A stretch of 39,336 nucleotides of DNA, taken from NCBI GenBank assembly GCA_021199635.1, contig JAJQHS010000112.1, positions 1 through 39,336 on the forward strand, written 5' to 3'. The notes under the pieces are model-generated. The model searched no databases, was not told the origin of the DNA, and saw only the letters and a list, made by a program, of their open reading frames with translations. Position 1 is the first letter of the stretch, and each line of letters opens with the position of its first letter. This document shows positions 9,887 to 18,817 of the stretch, piece by piece. Origin of the DNA: Bacillota bacterium. GTDB taxonomy: Bacteria > Bacillota > Clostridia > Oscillospirales > Oscillospiraceae. A program made the position numbers and the translations under genes.

Positions 9887-10900
9887 TTATCCCCGGACTT
9901 GCCAGCCCATGGGAATAAAAATCTCCGTAAATTTGTCCACGGCGTAGTTGTCGGTCATACCGGCGACATAGTCGCAAACGGTGCGCTCCAGCCCGCCAAA
10001 GCTCATCTGGGGCTGAAAATCCTCCGGCAGCGCCTCGGGATGGGTAAAGTAGTATTCAAAAAGCCGCTGGAGCATATCCTTTGCCTTGCTCTCCTCCCCC
10101 TTGGCCACCGGATTGCGGTAGACCCGCTCAAACATGAACGCCCGCAGGTCCTTCAGCGCCTTGTCCACCATGGGGGAAAGGCAGATCTGCCCCGCCTCCC
10201 TGGAGGTGTGGATAGCATCGCACACCAGCGTATTGATCCGGCTGCTGTGATCATGCCCGAGAATGTCCGTGATTTCCTGTGGGATGTCGTCATTTGTCAG
10301 GATCCCCGCGCGGATAGCGTCGTCAATATCATGGTTGACATAGGCGATCTGATCGGAACGGCGGACCACCTGCCCCTCCAGGGTTTCCGGAATATAGTCG
10401 CCGGTGTGCCCCAGAATGCCCAGGCGCACCTCGTTGCTCAGGTTCAGGCCCTTCCCGTCCTTTTCCAGCACGTCCACGACCCGCAGGCTCTGCTCATTGT
10501 GCCGGAACGGCTTGCCAAGGCAGCGGCTCAGCGCGTCCTCCCCCGCATGGCCAAAAGGAGTATGCCCCAAATCGTGTCCCAGGGAAATAGCCTCCGCCAA
10601 ATCCTCGTTCAGCGCCAGCGCCTGAGTAATGGTTCTGGCGATCCGGGAAACCTCCAGGGTATGGGTCATCCGGGTGCGGTAATGGTCGCCCTCCGGGCGG
10701 AGAAACACCTGAGTCTTGTGCATCAGGCGGCGGAAGGATTTGCTGTGGACGATCCGATCGGTATCCCGCTGGTAGCAGGTACGCACGTCCCCTTCCCTGG
10801 GCGCCTCCGGCATGGGCCTGCCGCTGCTCTGATCGGCAAACGATGCCAGCGGATTCAGCCGCCGGTGCTCCATAATCTCCAGTTCTTCCCGGACAGTCAT
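9887..10900 (-). CDS. dgt: Deoxyguanosinetriphosphate triphosphohydrolase-like HD protein
   Basis: RTRMTHTLEVSRIARTITQALALNEDLAEAISLGHDLGHTPFGHAGE. Confidence 0.93.
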   Translation of the reverse strand: MTVREELEIMEHRRLNPLASFADQSSGRPMPEAPREGDVRTCYQRDTDRIVHSKSFRRLMHKTQVFLRPEGDHYRTRMTHTLEVSRIARTITQALALNEDLAEAISLGHDLGHTPFGHAGEDALSRCLGKPFRHNEQSLRVVDVLEKDGKGLNLSNEVRLGILGHTGDYIPETLEGQVVRRSDQIAYVNHDIDDAIRAGILTNDDIPQEITDILGHDHSSRINTLVCDAIHTSREAGQICLSPMVDKALKDLRAFMFERVYRNPVAKGEESKAKDMLQRLFEYYFTHPEALPEDFQPQMSFGGLERTVCDYVAGMTDNYAVDKFTEIFIPMGWQVRG

Positions 10901-10914
10901 ACCGGTTTCCTCCT

Positions 10915-11541
10915 TTATTCTGTAGGGAAGGCGCGGTATTCCTCCCCGATTTCCAATCCCTCAATGACCCCGGCGGACAGATCCGTCAGCCGTGACAAAA
11001 ACGGCTGCACCGCCTGCTGGGGCACCATGATCTCCATCTCCACCTCAGAGCCAAAGTCCGTTTTGCGGATGATGCCGCCGAAGGCCGCCGTTTCCAGCTT
11101 GACCCGCTCATAGAACGTGTAGGGGCACGGGACGTACAGCGACATCCACACCCGCTTTACGGATTTGCCGGCTGCATCCACGGCAATTTTCGCGCCCTTG
11201 GTATAGGCGCGCACCAGTCCCCCGGCTCCAAGCAAAATGCCGCCAAAATAGCGGGTCACCACGCACACCACATTGTACAGGCCCTCCCTCTGCAGCACCT
11301 GTAAAATCGGCATTCCGGCCGTCCCGCCGGGCTCGCCATCGTCAGAGAAGCGGACCGCGCCATCGCGCAGGATGTACGCCCAGCAGTTATGCGTCGCGTC
11401 GTAATGCTGCTTTCTCATGGCCTGGATTTTTTCCAGCGCCTCCTGCTCGGATTCCACCGGCCAGACCCTGCCAATAAAGCGGGATTTTTTCTCAACAAAT
11501 CCCGCTTCCCCGAACTGGGTGGGGACCAGGTACTCTTCCAA
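10915..11541 (-). CDS. YigZ/IMPACT family protein
   Basis: KKSRFIGRVWPVESEQEAL..., FSDDGEPGGTAGMPILQVL, VTRYFGGILLGAGGLVRAY. Confidence 0.93.
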   Translation of the reverse strand: MEEYLVPTQFGEAGFVEKKSRFIGRVWPVESEQEALEKIQAMRKQHYDATHNCWAYILRDGAVRFSDDGEPGGTAGMPILQVLQREGLYNVVCVVTRYFGGILLGAGGLVRAYTKGAKIAVDAAGKSVKRVWMSLYVPCPYTFYERVKLETAAFGGIIRKTDFGSEVEMEIMVPQQAVQPFLSRLTDLSAGVIEGLEIGEEYRAFPTE

Positions 11542-11543
11542 AG

Positions 11544-12812
11544 TCAGAACTCCTTTGTAATATACTCCCGTACCCTGCCATAGAGGATCGGGTCCACCAC
11601 AGCCTCCACGCGGATGGCATCGGAGCCGTAGTCCACATTCTTGACCAGCGCGCCGCTGTGCAGCGTCTGCACAAGAGCGCCCATGGTGTAGGGCAGGGTC
11701 ACCTCCACATGGTGCCGCCCCTGGTTCAGTGCCCCCTCGATGGCCGACAGGAGCGTATCCAGGCCCTGCCCGGTGGCCGCCGAAATGGCCACCACCTCCT
11801 GCCCCACCGGGATGTCCAATGGGTCGGCCAGGTCGGATTTATTGTAGCAGCGGAGCACCGGGGTGCCCGGCTTGGCCAGCTGCCCGATCAGCTTTTCCAC
11901 AACGGCGATCTGCGCCTGCCGGTTGGGGTCGGAGGCATCGATTACATGCACCAGAAGGTCCGCATACTCCAGTTCCTCCAGCGTCGCCCGGAACGCATCC
12001 ACCAGATGGTGGGGCAGCTTGGCGATGAAGCCAACCGTGTCCGTCAGGATCACTTTCAGATTGTCGGAAACGGTCAGGAGCCGGGCAGTGGTGTCCAGCG
12101 TGTCAAACAGCCGGTTATTTGCCGGGATCCCCGCCCCGGTCAGACGGTTGAGCAGCGTAGATTTCCCCGCATTGGTATACCCAACGATGGCCACCACGGG
12201 GATAGAATTTTTCTGCCTGCGTTCCCGCTGGACGCTGCGCACCTGCCGCACCTGCTCCAGCTCCGACTGCAGCCGGGTGATCCGCTCGCGGATGTGCCGC
12301 CGGTCGGATTCCAGCTTCGTTTCGCCGGGGCCTCTGGTGCCGATGCCGCCGCCCTGCCTGGAAAGGCTCGCGCCCATGCCGGAAAGCCGCGGCAGCAAAT
12401 ACTGGTACTGTGCCAGCTCCACCTGGAGCCTGCCCTCCTTGGTGCGTGCGCGCTGGGCAAAAATATCCAGGATGAGGGTGCTCCTGTCCAGAACGGTCAG
12501 GCCAATGATCTCCTCCAGCGCCCGGATATGCCCTGGGGAAAGCTCGTTATCAAAGATCACCATGGTGGATGCGGTCGCCTCCGCCAGCATCTTTACCTCT
12601 AAGGCCTTCCCCTCGCCGATGAAGCTGTGGGCATCCGGCGCATGACGGTTCTGAAGCACTTTGCCGGTGCAGAAGCCGCCGGCGGTTTCCAGCAGAGCCT
12701 CCAGCTCCTCCAGTGACTGCTCTGTGGTGGTATCCTCTTTCCGGAAACAGTCAGCGTTCAGGCCCACCAGGACGGCGCGCTCCTGCACGTTTTTTTCCAA
12801 TGTTTTTTCCAT
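11544..12812 (-). CDS. hflX: Ribosome-associated GTPase HflX
   Basis: GGGIGTRGPGETKLESDRRHIRERI, VGYTNAGKSTLLNRLTGA, DTVGFIAKLPHHLVDAF; start assigned to MEKTLEKNV. Confidence 0.95.
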   Translation of the reverse strand: MEKTLEKNVQERAVLVGLNADCFRKEDTTTEQSLEELEALLETAGGFCTGKVLQNRHAPDAHSFIGEGKALEVKMLAEATASTMVIFDNELSPGHIRALEEIIGLTVLDRSTLILDIFAQRARTKEGRLQVELAQYQYLLPRLSGMGASLSRQGGGIGTRGPGETKLESDRRHIRERITRLQSELEQVRQVRSVQRERRQKNSIPVVAIVGYTNAGKSTLLNRLTGAGIPANNRLFDTLDTTARLLTVSDNLKVILTDTVGFIAKLPHHLVDAFRATLEELEYADLLVHVIDASDPNRQAQIAVVEKLIGQLAKPGTPVLRCYNKSDLADPLDIPVGQEVVAISAATGQGLDTLLSAIEGALNQGRHHVEVTLPYTMGALVQTLHSGALVKNVDYGSDAIRVEAVVDPILYGRVREYITKEF

Positions 12813-12844
12813 AGATTCTCCTGTTTTCGCCGCATTTCGAAGCG

Positions 12845-12889
12845 GCGGTAATACAAAAAAAGCCCGCACTACCATACGCAGTGCGGGCT
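12845..12889 (-). terminator. Intrinsic terminator downstream of rpmE
   Basis: On minus strand AGCCCGCACT gcgtatggt AGTGCGGGCT followed by a T-run. Confidence 0.85.
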
Positions 12890-12895
12890 TAGCGC

Positions 12896-13105
12896 TTACT
12901 TCAGGCCAAATCTCTTGTTGAAACGGTCAACACGTCCACCAGTGTCAACCAGCTTCTGCTTGCCGGTATAGAAAGGGTGGCACTTGGAGCAGATTTCAAC
13001 GCGGATGTCCTTCTTCGTGGAGCCGGTCGTGAAGACGTTGCCACAGGCACAGCGGATCGTTGTCTGTTCGTACTTGGGATGGATACCTTCCTTCATTTCG
13101 TTCAC
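12896..13105 (-). CDS. rpmE: 50S ribosomal protein L31 (zinc-ligand type)
   Basis: [64 protein letters not shown]; true start may be the second Met. Confidence 0.96.
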   Translation of the reverse strand: MNEMKEGIHPKYEQTTIRCACGNVFTTGSTKKDIRVEICSKCHPFYTGKQKLVDTGGRVDRFNKRFGLK

Positions 13106-13207
13106 CTCTTTCGTATCATGTAAAAGGGCATAGAAGCCCTTGCAAATTTCAATCGCCCGGATATCATACCATATGCCAAACCGGATTGCAAGTATTTTTT
13201 TCGTTTT

Positions 13208-13834
13208 TTACGAAATTTCTTCCTCCAGCAGCGCTGGTTCCACCTGCCTGTCCCGGAAGTAGTATGCCCTGTCGCGCTCCCCGACCGGCCTGAGGACCCG
13301 GCAGGGATTGCCCACCGCCACCACACCGGACGGCAGGTCCTTGGTAACGATGCTCCCTGCGCCCACCACGGTATTATCCCCGATGGTGACGCCAGGCAAT
13401 ACAATCACCCCGGCGCCCAGCCAGCAATTCTTCCCGATATGCACGGGGATATTGTATTGCAGGCCCTTGCGGCGCAGCGTCGGGTCGATGGGGTGCCCAG
13501 CTGTTGCGATGGTCACATTGGGGCCGATCATGGTATCGTCCCCCACGTAGATATGGGTGTCGTCCACCAGTGTCAGGTTAAAATTAGCATACACCCACTT
13601 GCCAAAATGCACGTTCCGCCCGCCAAAATTGCTGTAGAAGGGGGACTCCACATAGCTCCCCTCCCCAAATTCGGCAAACATTTCGTGCAGCTTCGCCCAA
13701 CGGCGCTCCGGCTGGGTGTGGGGGATCTCGTTGTACGCCCGCAGATCGTCCAGGTACACCCGCTGTACCTCCTCGATCTGGGGGTCACCGGGGAAATACA
13801 GATCCCCACTGTGCTGCTTTTCCTTCTCCGTCAT
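13208..13834 (-). CDS. Sugar O-acetyltransferase (maltose/galactoside acetyltransferase type, left-handed beta-helix)
   Basis: VYANFNLTLVDDTHIYVGDDTMIGPNVTIATAGHPIDP...; hexapeptide repeats; start at MTEKEKQHSG. Confidence 0.93.
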   Translation of the reverse strand: MTEKEKQHSGDLYFPGDPQIEEVQRVYLDDLRAYNEIPHTQPERRWAKLHEMFAEFGEGSYVESPFYSNFGGRNVHFGKWVYANFNLTLVDDTHIYVGDDTMIGPNVTIATAGHPIDPTLRRKGLQYNIPVHIGKNCWLGAGVIVLPGVTIGDNTVVGAGSIVTKDLPSGVVAVGNPCRVLRPVGERDRAYYFRDRQVEPALLEEEIS

Positions 13835-13845
13835 GGATCGTCCTC

Positions 13846-15069
13846 TCAGAACGCCCAGTTGCCGCCCCGGAAGATGGGCTTCACGCTGTCGTCGGCGCAG
13901 ATGGCATCGATGTCCATGCTGTCGCAGCCGATCATGAAGTCCACATGGATCATGGAGTCGTTGACCCCCAGCTCCCGGCATTCCTCCAGAGTCTTGTTCT
14001 GGAAGTCTTCGATGGTGTCAGCAAAGCCCATGCCAAGTGCCAGGTGGCAGGCGGCGTTCTCGTCAAACAGGGTGTTATAATACAGGATGCCGCTTTCCGC
14101 AATGGGGCTCTTCTGTGGAACCAGGGCGCACTCGCCCAGGTAGGATGCGCCTTCATCCATGGAGATCATGGTTTTCAGCAGCTCCTCGCCCTGCTCCGCG
14201 CCCACCTCTACGGCCTTGCCGCCGGAGAAGCGCACCCAGAAATCCTCGATCAACTGGCCCTGATAGGACAGGGGCTTGGTGGCGTAGACGATGCCCTCCG
14301 CCTTGCCCCGCATGGGGGAAATGAAGCATTCCTCGGTGGGGATGTTGGGATTGAAGAAGATCCCCTGCAGGCTCTTCTCCCCGCCGCCGCAGAAACGGCC
14401 CTGGGGGATCATGCCTACGGTGAGGTCCGTGCCGTTGCCGGCGGTATAGTGCAGACTCTCAATGCCCAGGCTGTTCAGGTAGTCGCACCGGGCTTGCAGA
14501 TCAGCATTGTGGTCATCCCACGCGGCGATGGGGTCGTCTGTCACCCGGGAGGCGGACAAAATCGCCTCCCACAGCTTCTCCACCGCCTGGTTCTTGCTCA
14601 TGCCGGGGAATACCTTCTTCGCCCATGCCACACCAGGCACGGCGGCGATGCACCACTGGTCCTTATTCTCCATCTGGTCATGATAGGGCTTGACGATGGG
14701 ATAGGACATCTGGTTCGCCTTAGCCATTTTCTCCCGATTGATGCCCTTCAGCCCGTCCGGGTCCGCGGAGGTCAGGTGGATGCGGCAGGGAATGGTGTCG
14801 CAGTAATATTGCAGCCTTGCCTTCTCCCACTCCTTCACCGTGCCTAGGGTCTTCAGGGTGCGGTAACGGTAGTGCAGCTTGGTCAGGGGCTGGTAGTTCC
14901 ACTCCACGATTACCTCCGTGGCCTTGGCCTTATAGGCCTCCTCCACCACCATCTGGACAAACTCCGGCTGGTCAAGCCCAGCATTGACGATGACGGTCTG
15001 CCCTTTCTGGACATTGACGCCGCAACGGACGATCAGGCGGGCGTATTCCCGTAAAACAGTCTTTTTCAT
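13846..15069 (-). CDS. M29 family aminopeptidase
   Basis: YARLIVRCGVNVQKGQTVIVNAGLDQPEFVQMVVEEAYKAKATEVIVEW; NVPTEECF-like FNPNIPTEECFISPMRGKAEGIVYATKPL; C-terminal HVDFMIGCDSMDIDAI. Confidence 0.93.
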   Translation of the reverse strand: MKKTVLREYARLIVRCGVNVQKGQTVIVNAGLDQPEFVQMVVEEAYKAKATEVIVEWNYQPLTKLHYRYRTLKTLGTVKEWEKARLQYYCDTIPCRIHLTSADPDGLKGINREKMAKANQMSYPIVKPYHDQMENKDQWCIAAVPGVAWAKKVFPGMSKNQAVEKLWEAILSASRVTDDPIAAWDDHNADLQARCDYLNSLGIESLHYTAGNGTDLTVGMIPQGRFCGGGEKSLQGIFFNPNIPTEECFISPMRGKAEGIVYATKPLSYQGQLIEDFWVRFSGGKAVEVGAEQGEELLKTMISMDEGASYLGECALVPQKSPIAESGILYYNTLFDENAACHLALGMGFADTIEDFQNKTLEECRELGVNDSMIHVDFMIGCDSMDIDAICADDSVKPIFRGGNWAF

Positions 15070-15131
15070 GGTTTTTCTCCTCCTTCGGTTTTTCCTATCT
15101 TAGCAGATTTTTCAGAAAAGGTCAATGCCGA

Positions 15132-15160
15132 TTGCATTTTTCCCGATTTGCTAGTATAAT
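15132..15160 (+). promoter_or_regulatory. Sigma-70-type promoter for homocysteine methyltransferase gene
   Basis: TTGCAT (15132-15137) - 17 nt - TATAAT (15155-15160). Confidence 0.8.
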
Positions 15161-15193
15161 AGCCGACAGAATCACGCTTTGGAGGATACGGAT

Positions 15194-16093
15194 ATGCTCA
15201 CGAGAGAGGATTTTTGGGAAAAATTAGGCGACGGAGTGTACTTTCTGGATGGCGCCACCGGCTCCAATCTGCTTGCGGCCGGGATGCCCAGGGGGATCTG
15301 CTCTGAAAAATGGGTGCTGGAGCACCCGGATATTCTGGTGGATCTGCAGCGCCGCTATGCCGCATCCGGGGCGCAGATCATTTACGCACCCACCTTCCAG
15401 GCGCAGCCAATTGCCCTGAAAGCCGTTGGTTGGGAGGCGCAGACCGAGGATGTGAACCGGCGCCTGGTAGCGCTCTCCCGCTCTGCCGCGCCGGATTGCC
15501 TGATCGCCGGGGATATCGCCACCCTGGCTGCCTTCTGCGACAGCTGGGACCCGAAGAATTTCGACCTTTTGGTGGAGAATTACCGCCGCCAGATTCGGGG
15601 GCTTCTGGATGCGGATCTTCTGATCGCGGAAACCCTCCTTTACCCACAGGAGGCTGAGGCCGTCCTGTGCGCCGCAGAGCTGGAGGGGGCGGGGGCTGTG
15701 ATGTACAGCTTCACCATGCAGCCGGATGGTACGCTGTTCTCCGGGGCGGATGCCGGTCCGGTCCTGCGGGAGCTGGAGGCGGCGGGAGCCGCCGCTGTAG
15801 GCTTCAACTGTGTCGCGGCGGACATGATGACGCCGTACCTGGTGAGCAAGCTGCGGCGCTATGTAAAGGGCCCCCTGCTGTGCAAGCCCAATGCCGGTTT
15901 GCCGGTGATCAACGACCAGGGCATCGCGGAATACCCCATGGAGCCGGAGGAATTCTCTCAGATCCTGCTGCAATGCGGCCAGAACGGCGCCCGGCTCCTG
16001 GGCGGCTGCTGCGGGACCACGCCTGCGCATATGACCGCCGCAGTGCAGAAAAGAATGGAAATTTCCGATTTTTCCAAGAAAACCGGAAATTAA
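15194..16093 (+). CDS. Homocysteine S-methyltransferase family protein
   Basis: FLDGATGSNLLAAGMPRG; C-terminal GARLLGGCCGTTPAHM zinc-binding motif; GGAGG upstream of ATG at 15194. Confidence 0.92.
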   Translation: MLTREDFWEKLGDGVYFLDGATGSNLLAAGMPRGICSEKWVLEHPDILVDLQRRYAASGAQIIYAPTFQAQPIALKAVGWEAQTEDVNRRLVALSRSAAPDCLIAGDIATLAAFCDSWDPKNFDLLVENYRRQIRGLLDADLLIAETLLYPQEAEAVLCAAELEGAGAVMYSFTMQPDGTLFSGADAGPVLRELEAAGAAAVGFNCVAADMMTPYLVSKLRRYVKGPLLCKPNAGLPVINDQGIAEYPMEPEEFSQILLQCGQNGARLLGGCCGTTPAHMTAAVQKRMEISDFSKKTGN

Positions 16094-16095
16094 GG

Positions 16096-16124
16096 TTGCG
16101 AATATTGGCGACGTCTGTTATAAT
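16096..16124 (+). promoter_or_regulatory. Sigma-70-type promoter very close to start codon
   Basis: TTGCGA (16096-16101) - 17 nt - TATAAT (16119-16124). Confidence 0.75.
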
Positions 16125-16133
16125 GGCATTGTT

Positions 16134-17555
16134 ATGGAAAGAAGAATGCGTCTACATCTGTATGTCAGCCGGAAAAATCCGCTGGCATGGCTGATGGCAC
16201 TCTGCCTTGTCGGCTCGGCAGTGGCCCGCATTGTGATCGCCTGTTTGAAAGGGTCAGGTGAATCGCTTCAAGTGTGGAGCCAAATTGTTCTGCCAGTAGC
16301 AGCCACACTGCTGTTTGTGCTCATCGTACTCCTGGACGGGAAAGAGCGGTTTTATAAAACGGCCATTCCTGTCGCCCTGATGGCGGTTTTCTACGCCATC
16401 CGTCCCCATGAGATCATGACCAGCACCATCGTCCGTGGGATGTACTACACCTGCCTGGTGTTCTACTGCCTGGTGTATCTGGTGATCTCCTCCGGGCGGC
16501 TGCGCTACCCCTGGCTGCTGCTGTTTCTGTTCGGCGCGCCCCTGGCCGCTGTGGGCTATGCCCACTGGACCCTGATCGGGCGTGGCTTTGTGGAGATTCT
16601 GTACTATGTGCTGCCGGAGTATTTGCTGTTCCTGGGCGGGATCCTGCTGGTCTTCGCCATCCGGGTGCATACGGACGGCACATATCACCCCACCTGGGGC
16701 GACCGTTCGGACGGGCGGCGCATCCGCAGCCTGTCCGCTATGAATCAGGTTTCGCCCTACATCATGGTGACCCGGAATTCCTCCGACAATAGCTTTGAGG
16801 ATTCCTTCGAAATCAGCCATGTGGATCGTTATATCCGCAAAAAGCGGAAGGAGGGCCTGACAAACTTCGGCATCACCCATGTCCTGCTGGCCTGCTATCT
16901 GCGCACCCTGTGCAAATACCCCGGGCTGAACCGATTCCTGGCTGGCCAGAAGGTGTACACCCATGGGGACGACGTGCAGTACTGCATGACGATCAAGAAG
17001 GAAATGTCCGCCGAATCCCCTGACACCGTCATCAAGGTTCACCTGAAGCCCACCGATACCGCGGACGATGTGTACCGAAAGCTCCAGGCCGCTGTGGACG
17101 AAGTGAAGAATTCCTCGCTGGATTCCGATTTCGACAATACCGCCGCCGCGTTTACCCTGATTCCCGGTGTGTTCCTGAAATTTGTGGTGTGGCTGCTGCG
17201 GACGCTGGATTATTTCGGACTGCTGCCCAAATTCCTGCTGGAAGTCAGCCCGTTCCATGGCAGCCTGTTCTTCACCTCCATGGGCTCGCTGGGTATTCCG
17301 CCTGTGTACCATCACCTTTATGACTTCGGCAATCTGCCGGTCTTTGCCGCCTTCGGCTGCAAGCGCAAGGCCATCGAGGTGCAGGAAGATGGCACGGTCG
17401 TCCAGCGCAAGTATGTGGATGTGAAATTCACCCTGGACGAACGGATCGTGGATGGCTACTATTACGCCGCGTTCTTCAAGCATTATAAGCGGCTGCTTGC
17501 CCATCCCGAGGTCCTGGATAATCCCCCGGATGTCGTGCTCCAGGACATTGACTGA
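16134..17555 (+). CDS. Membrane protein with C-terminal 2-oxoacid dehydrogenase E2 / CAT-like acyltransferase domain
   Basis: N-terminal hydrophobic segments; C-terminal FFTSMGSLGIPPVYHHLYDFGNLPVFAAFGCKRKAIEVQEDGTVVQRKYVDVKFTLDERIVDGYYYAAFFKHYKRLLAHP resembles E2 catalytic core (DHRxxDG -> DERIVDG). Confidence 0.8.
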   Translation: MERRMRLHLYVSRKNPLAWLMALCLVGSAVARIVIACLKGSGESLQVWSQIVLPVAATLLFVLIVLLDGKERFYKTAIPVALMAVFYAIRPHEIMTSTIVRGMYYTCLVFYCLVYLVISSGRLRYPWLLLFLFGAPLAAVGYAHWTLIGRGFVEILYYVLPEYLLFLGGILLVFAIRVHTDGTYHPTWGDRSDGRRIRSLSAMNQVSPYIMVTRNSSDNSFEDSFEISHVDRYIRKKRKEGLTNFGITHVLLACYLRTLCKYPGLNRFLAGQKVYTHGDDVQYCMTIKKEMSAESPDTVIKVHLKPTDTADDVYRKLQAAVDEVKNSSLDSDFDNTAAAFTLIPGVFLKFVVWLLRTLDYFGLLPKFLLEVSPFHGSLFFTSMGSLGIPPVYHHLYDFGNLPVFAAFGCKRKAIEVQEDGTVVQRKYVDVKFTLDERIVDGYYYAAFFKHYKRLLAHPEVLDNPPDVVLQDID

Positions 17556-17560
17556 TACTT

Positions 17561-18358
17561 ATGATTGATTCGATTTTAGCTGCTCTGCCAGGGGATTTCC
17601 CCTGGCAGAATCAAATTCACTGGTTCGACACCATCGACTCCACCAACACCCGCGCCAAAGCTATGGCACGCCAGGGCGCGCCCCACGGGACCATCCTCAT
17701 CGCGGACCGGCAGACCGGTGGGCGCGGCAGGCTGGGGCGCAGCTTCCACTCCCCCGCCGGGATGGGCATTTACATGAGCGTGCTGCTGCGGCCCCAGTGT
17801 CCGCCGGAGGCGCTGATGCACCTGACCTGCGCGGCTGCGGTTGCCATGTGCGATGCCGTAGAAGAGGTGACCGGCATACGCCCGGGCATCAAGTGGATCA
17901 ACGACCTGGTGATCGGCCACCGGAAGCTGGCTGGGATCCTGACGGAGCTGACCCTTGGCAGCCACAGCGAGCACGTGGACGCGGCTGTGGTTGGCATCGG
18001 CATCAACTGCTGCCAGGCGGTTTCTGATTTTCCCCCGGAAATCCGGGATATGGCCTGCTCGCTGGAAATGGCGCTGGGCAGTCCGATTGACCGCGCGGCG
18101 CTGGCCGGCGCTATGATCCGTCACCTTTACCGGATGGGCAATGCGCTTCCCCAGAGAGATCAGATCCTGACCCGCTACCGCCGGGACTGCGTGACCCTCG
18201 GGCAGGAAATCTCCATTGCCCAGCCTGGGCTTGTGCGGCATGGTACCGCGCTGGATGTGGACGGAAACGGCGCGCTGCTGGTTCGCCTGCCGGACGGACA
18301 GGAGGAGGCAGTCAATTCCGGGGAGGTCAGCATCCGCGGGATGTACGGATACCTATAA
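17561..18358 (+). CDS. birA: Biotin--[acetyl-CoA-carboxylase] ligase, no N-terminal HTH
   Basis: DSTNTRAKAMARQGAPHGTILIADRQTGGRGRLGRSFHSPAGMGIYMSVLLRP, KWINDLVIGHRKLAGILTE. Confidence 0.95.
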   Translation: MIDSILAALPGDFPWQNQIHWFDTIDSTNTRAKAMARQGAPHGTILIADRQTGGRGRLGRSFHSPAGMGIYMSVLLRPQCPPEALMHLTCAAAVAMCDAVEEVTGIRPGIKWINDLVIGHRKLAGILTELTLGSHSEHVDAAVVGIGINCCQAVSDFPPEIRDMACSLEMALGSPIDRAALAGAMIRHLYRMGNALPQRDQILTRYRRDCVTLGQEISIAQPGLVRHGTALDVDGNGALLVRLPDGQEEAVNSGEVSIRGMYGYL

Positions 18359-18383
18359 TTTACAGAATATTCTAAATTAATTG

Positions 18384-18412
18384 TTGCAATTTCATCCGTT
18401 TGCGGTTATACT
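18384..18412 (+). promoter_or_regulatory. Sigma-70-type promoter for the small Cys-rich protein gene
   Basis: TTGCAA (18384-18389) - 17 nt - TATACT (18407-18412); palindrome AGAATATTCT just upstream. Confidence 0.7.
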
Positions 18413-18446
18413 GATAATGGATTTTTACAAAAAAGGAGGAATTACC

Positions 18447-18770
18447 ATGAAAGTATTCAATATTATCGCGAAGATCGTGGTTGCCCTTGCCGCTGTAGCC
18501 GGTGCTGTGTATGCTGCAGCCACCTATGGCGACAAGATCGTTGCCTGGGCAAAGAAGACGCTGAAGTGCTGCGGTGGCTGCTGCGGCGGCGACTGCACCT
18601 GCACGACTGAGGATACCGCTCCCGAGGAAGCCGTGCCGGAGGCGCCCTGCGCAGAGGAAGCTCCCACCGAGGAGGAAGTCCCTGCCTCCGAGGAGCCGGA
18701 AGCACCCGCCGAGGATGCCCCTGCTGAGGAAGACGGCGAACCCGCTTCCGAAGCCGACTTTGAAAACTGA
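18447..18770 (+). CDS. Small hypothetical protein: hydrophobic N-terminus, Cys-rich motif, acidic Pro/Glu/Ala tail
   Basis: AAAGGAGG RBS before ATG 18447; MKVFNIIAKIVVALAAVAGAVYAAATYGDKIVAWAKKTLKCCGGCCGGDCTCTTEDTAPEEAVPEAP... Confidence 0.8.
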   Translation: MKVFNIIAKIVVALAAVAGAVYAAATYGDKIVAWAKKTLKCCGGCCGGDCTCTTEDTAPEEAVPEAPCAEEAPTEEEVPASEEPEAPAEDAPAEEDGEPASEADFEN

Positions 18771-18786
18771 GATTGACCCAAAGATT

Positions 18787-18817
18787 GGGCTGCTGCGTGT
18801 GCAGCAGCCCTGTTTTT
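18787..18817 (+). terminator. Intrinsic terminator
   Basis: GGGCTGCTGC GTGT GCAGCAGCCC followed by TGTTTTT. Confidence 0.88.

Noticed and set aside
9680-11113. 477-aa plus-strand ORF
   Set aside because: Antisense to dnaG end, dgt and yigZ
16254-17504. 416-aa minus-strand ORF
   Set aside because: Antisense shadow of the E2-like membrane gene; His/Gln-rich composition without domain
18363-18374. AGAATATTCT palindrome as a repressor site
   Set aside because: Short AT-rich palindrome, single copy, no linked regulator; only noted with the promoter
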